DNA of 14,240 nt from JBGTCD01 sp041749015 (GTDB lineage: Bacteria; Bacteroidota; Bacteroidia; Cytophagales; Cyclobacteriaceae). The notes under the pieces were generated by a model. It had not been told where the DNA came from. It saw only the letters and a list, made by a program, of their open reading frames with translations, and did no database searches. Made by a program: the position numbers and the translations under genes. Where the stretch lies: contig JBGTCD010000111.1 of assembly GCA_041749015.1 (NCBI GenBank), positions 1 to 14,240 on the forward strand, written 5' to 3'. Each line of letters starts with the position of its first letter. The stretch's first letter is position 1. Below, in pieces: positions 14,130 through 14,240 of this stretch.

Positions 14130-14240
14130 GTTAAGCGTAAAATGCTAAATTTACTGATTATGAAAAGAGAAAGAAGAAAATTTGACAAGGAGTTTAAAAT
14201 AATGGCGGTGGATCTATCCTTAACAGCAGGTAAATCTGTA
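14101..14240 (+). mobile_element. Left end of an IS3-family insertion sequence (cut by window edge)
   Basis: The element is inferred from the IS3-type OrfA start at 14160 and the abrupt loss of lipoprotein-like coding sequence before it. The proposed left end begins TGGACTTGCTACATTTGACT at 14101, giving the TG terminus usual for IS3 elements. A second TGGAC sits at 14120-14124. The exact boundary, the inverted repeat partner and the target duplication lie outside the window, so the start could be off by several bases. Confidence 0.55.
14160..14240 (+). CDS. IS3-family transposase OrfA, N-terminal 27 residues only
   Basis: From ATG 14160 the frame stays open to the window edge and reads MKRERRKFDKEFKIMAVDLS, then LTAGKSV. 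This closely fits the start of IS3-family OrfA proteins, where a basic RRKFDxEFK segment leads into the first helix of a helix-turn-helix DNA-binding domain (typically ...KxxAVxLxLxxGKSxxEVAxELGI). In IS3 elements OrfA and OrfB are joined by programmed -1 frameshifting to make the full DDE transposase; neither the slippery site nor OrfB is visible here. The start lies about 59 bases inside the proposed left end, a normal distance for the family. Confidence 0.75.
   Translation, partial: MKRERRKFDKEFKIMAVDLSLTAGKSV

Overview
The window reads as chromosomal DNA of a Bacteroidota bacterium, most likely of the Cytophagales type. The grounds are protein style, A-rich leaders instead of strong Shine-Dalgarno sites, TAnnTTTG-like promoter boxes, a Bacteroidota-style DsbD and the content of the MoxR/DUF58 locus. 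Taxonomy is inferred from protein character alone. I see no rRNA, tRNA or CRISPR array.

Left part (1-1481): the 3' end of a glycoside hydrolase family 3 gene (+) converges on an RDD-family membrane protein gene (-), with a small hairpin between the two stops.

Centre (1578-9024): seven co-directional, tightly packed genes that look like one operon. They encode an M19 membrane-dipeptidase lipoprotein, a SpoIIM-like membrane protein, a six-helix membrane protein, a DUF4129 protein, a DUF4350 protein, a MoxR-family AAA+ ATPase and a DUF58 protein. Three successive junctions overlap by 23, 20 and 20 bases, and the MoxR stop overlaps the DUF58 start. The divergent RDD gene probably belongs to the same functional module. 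Such MoxR-DUF58 modules are widespread and are thought to act on envelope proteins, but their molecular job is poorly defined. The dipeptidase at the head of this copy is the most interesting clue: it suggests an envelope or peptidoglycan-peptide connection.

Right part (9033-11062, -): a fructosamine-3-kinase-family gene sits 8 bases behind a PLP-dependent Cys/Met-metabolism (cystathionine gamma-synthase family) gene. A TAnnTTTG-type box lies just upstream of the latter.

Far right (11219-14240, +): a small hydrophobic protein gene precedes a full-length dsbD (thiol:disulfide reductant conduit). A 235-base intergenic stretch follows, with degenerate hexamer repeats and two notable palindromes. 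Then comes an AT-rich small lipoprotein gene with a YwqK/MORN-like tail, which appears cut by an IS3-family insertion sequence whose left end and orfA start run off the window.
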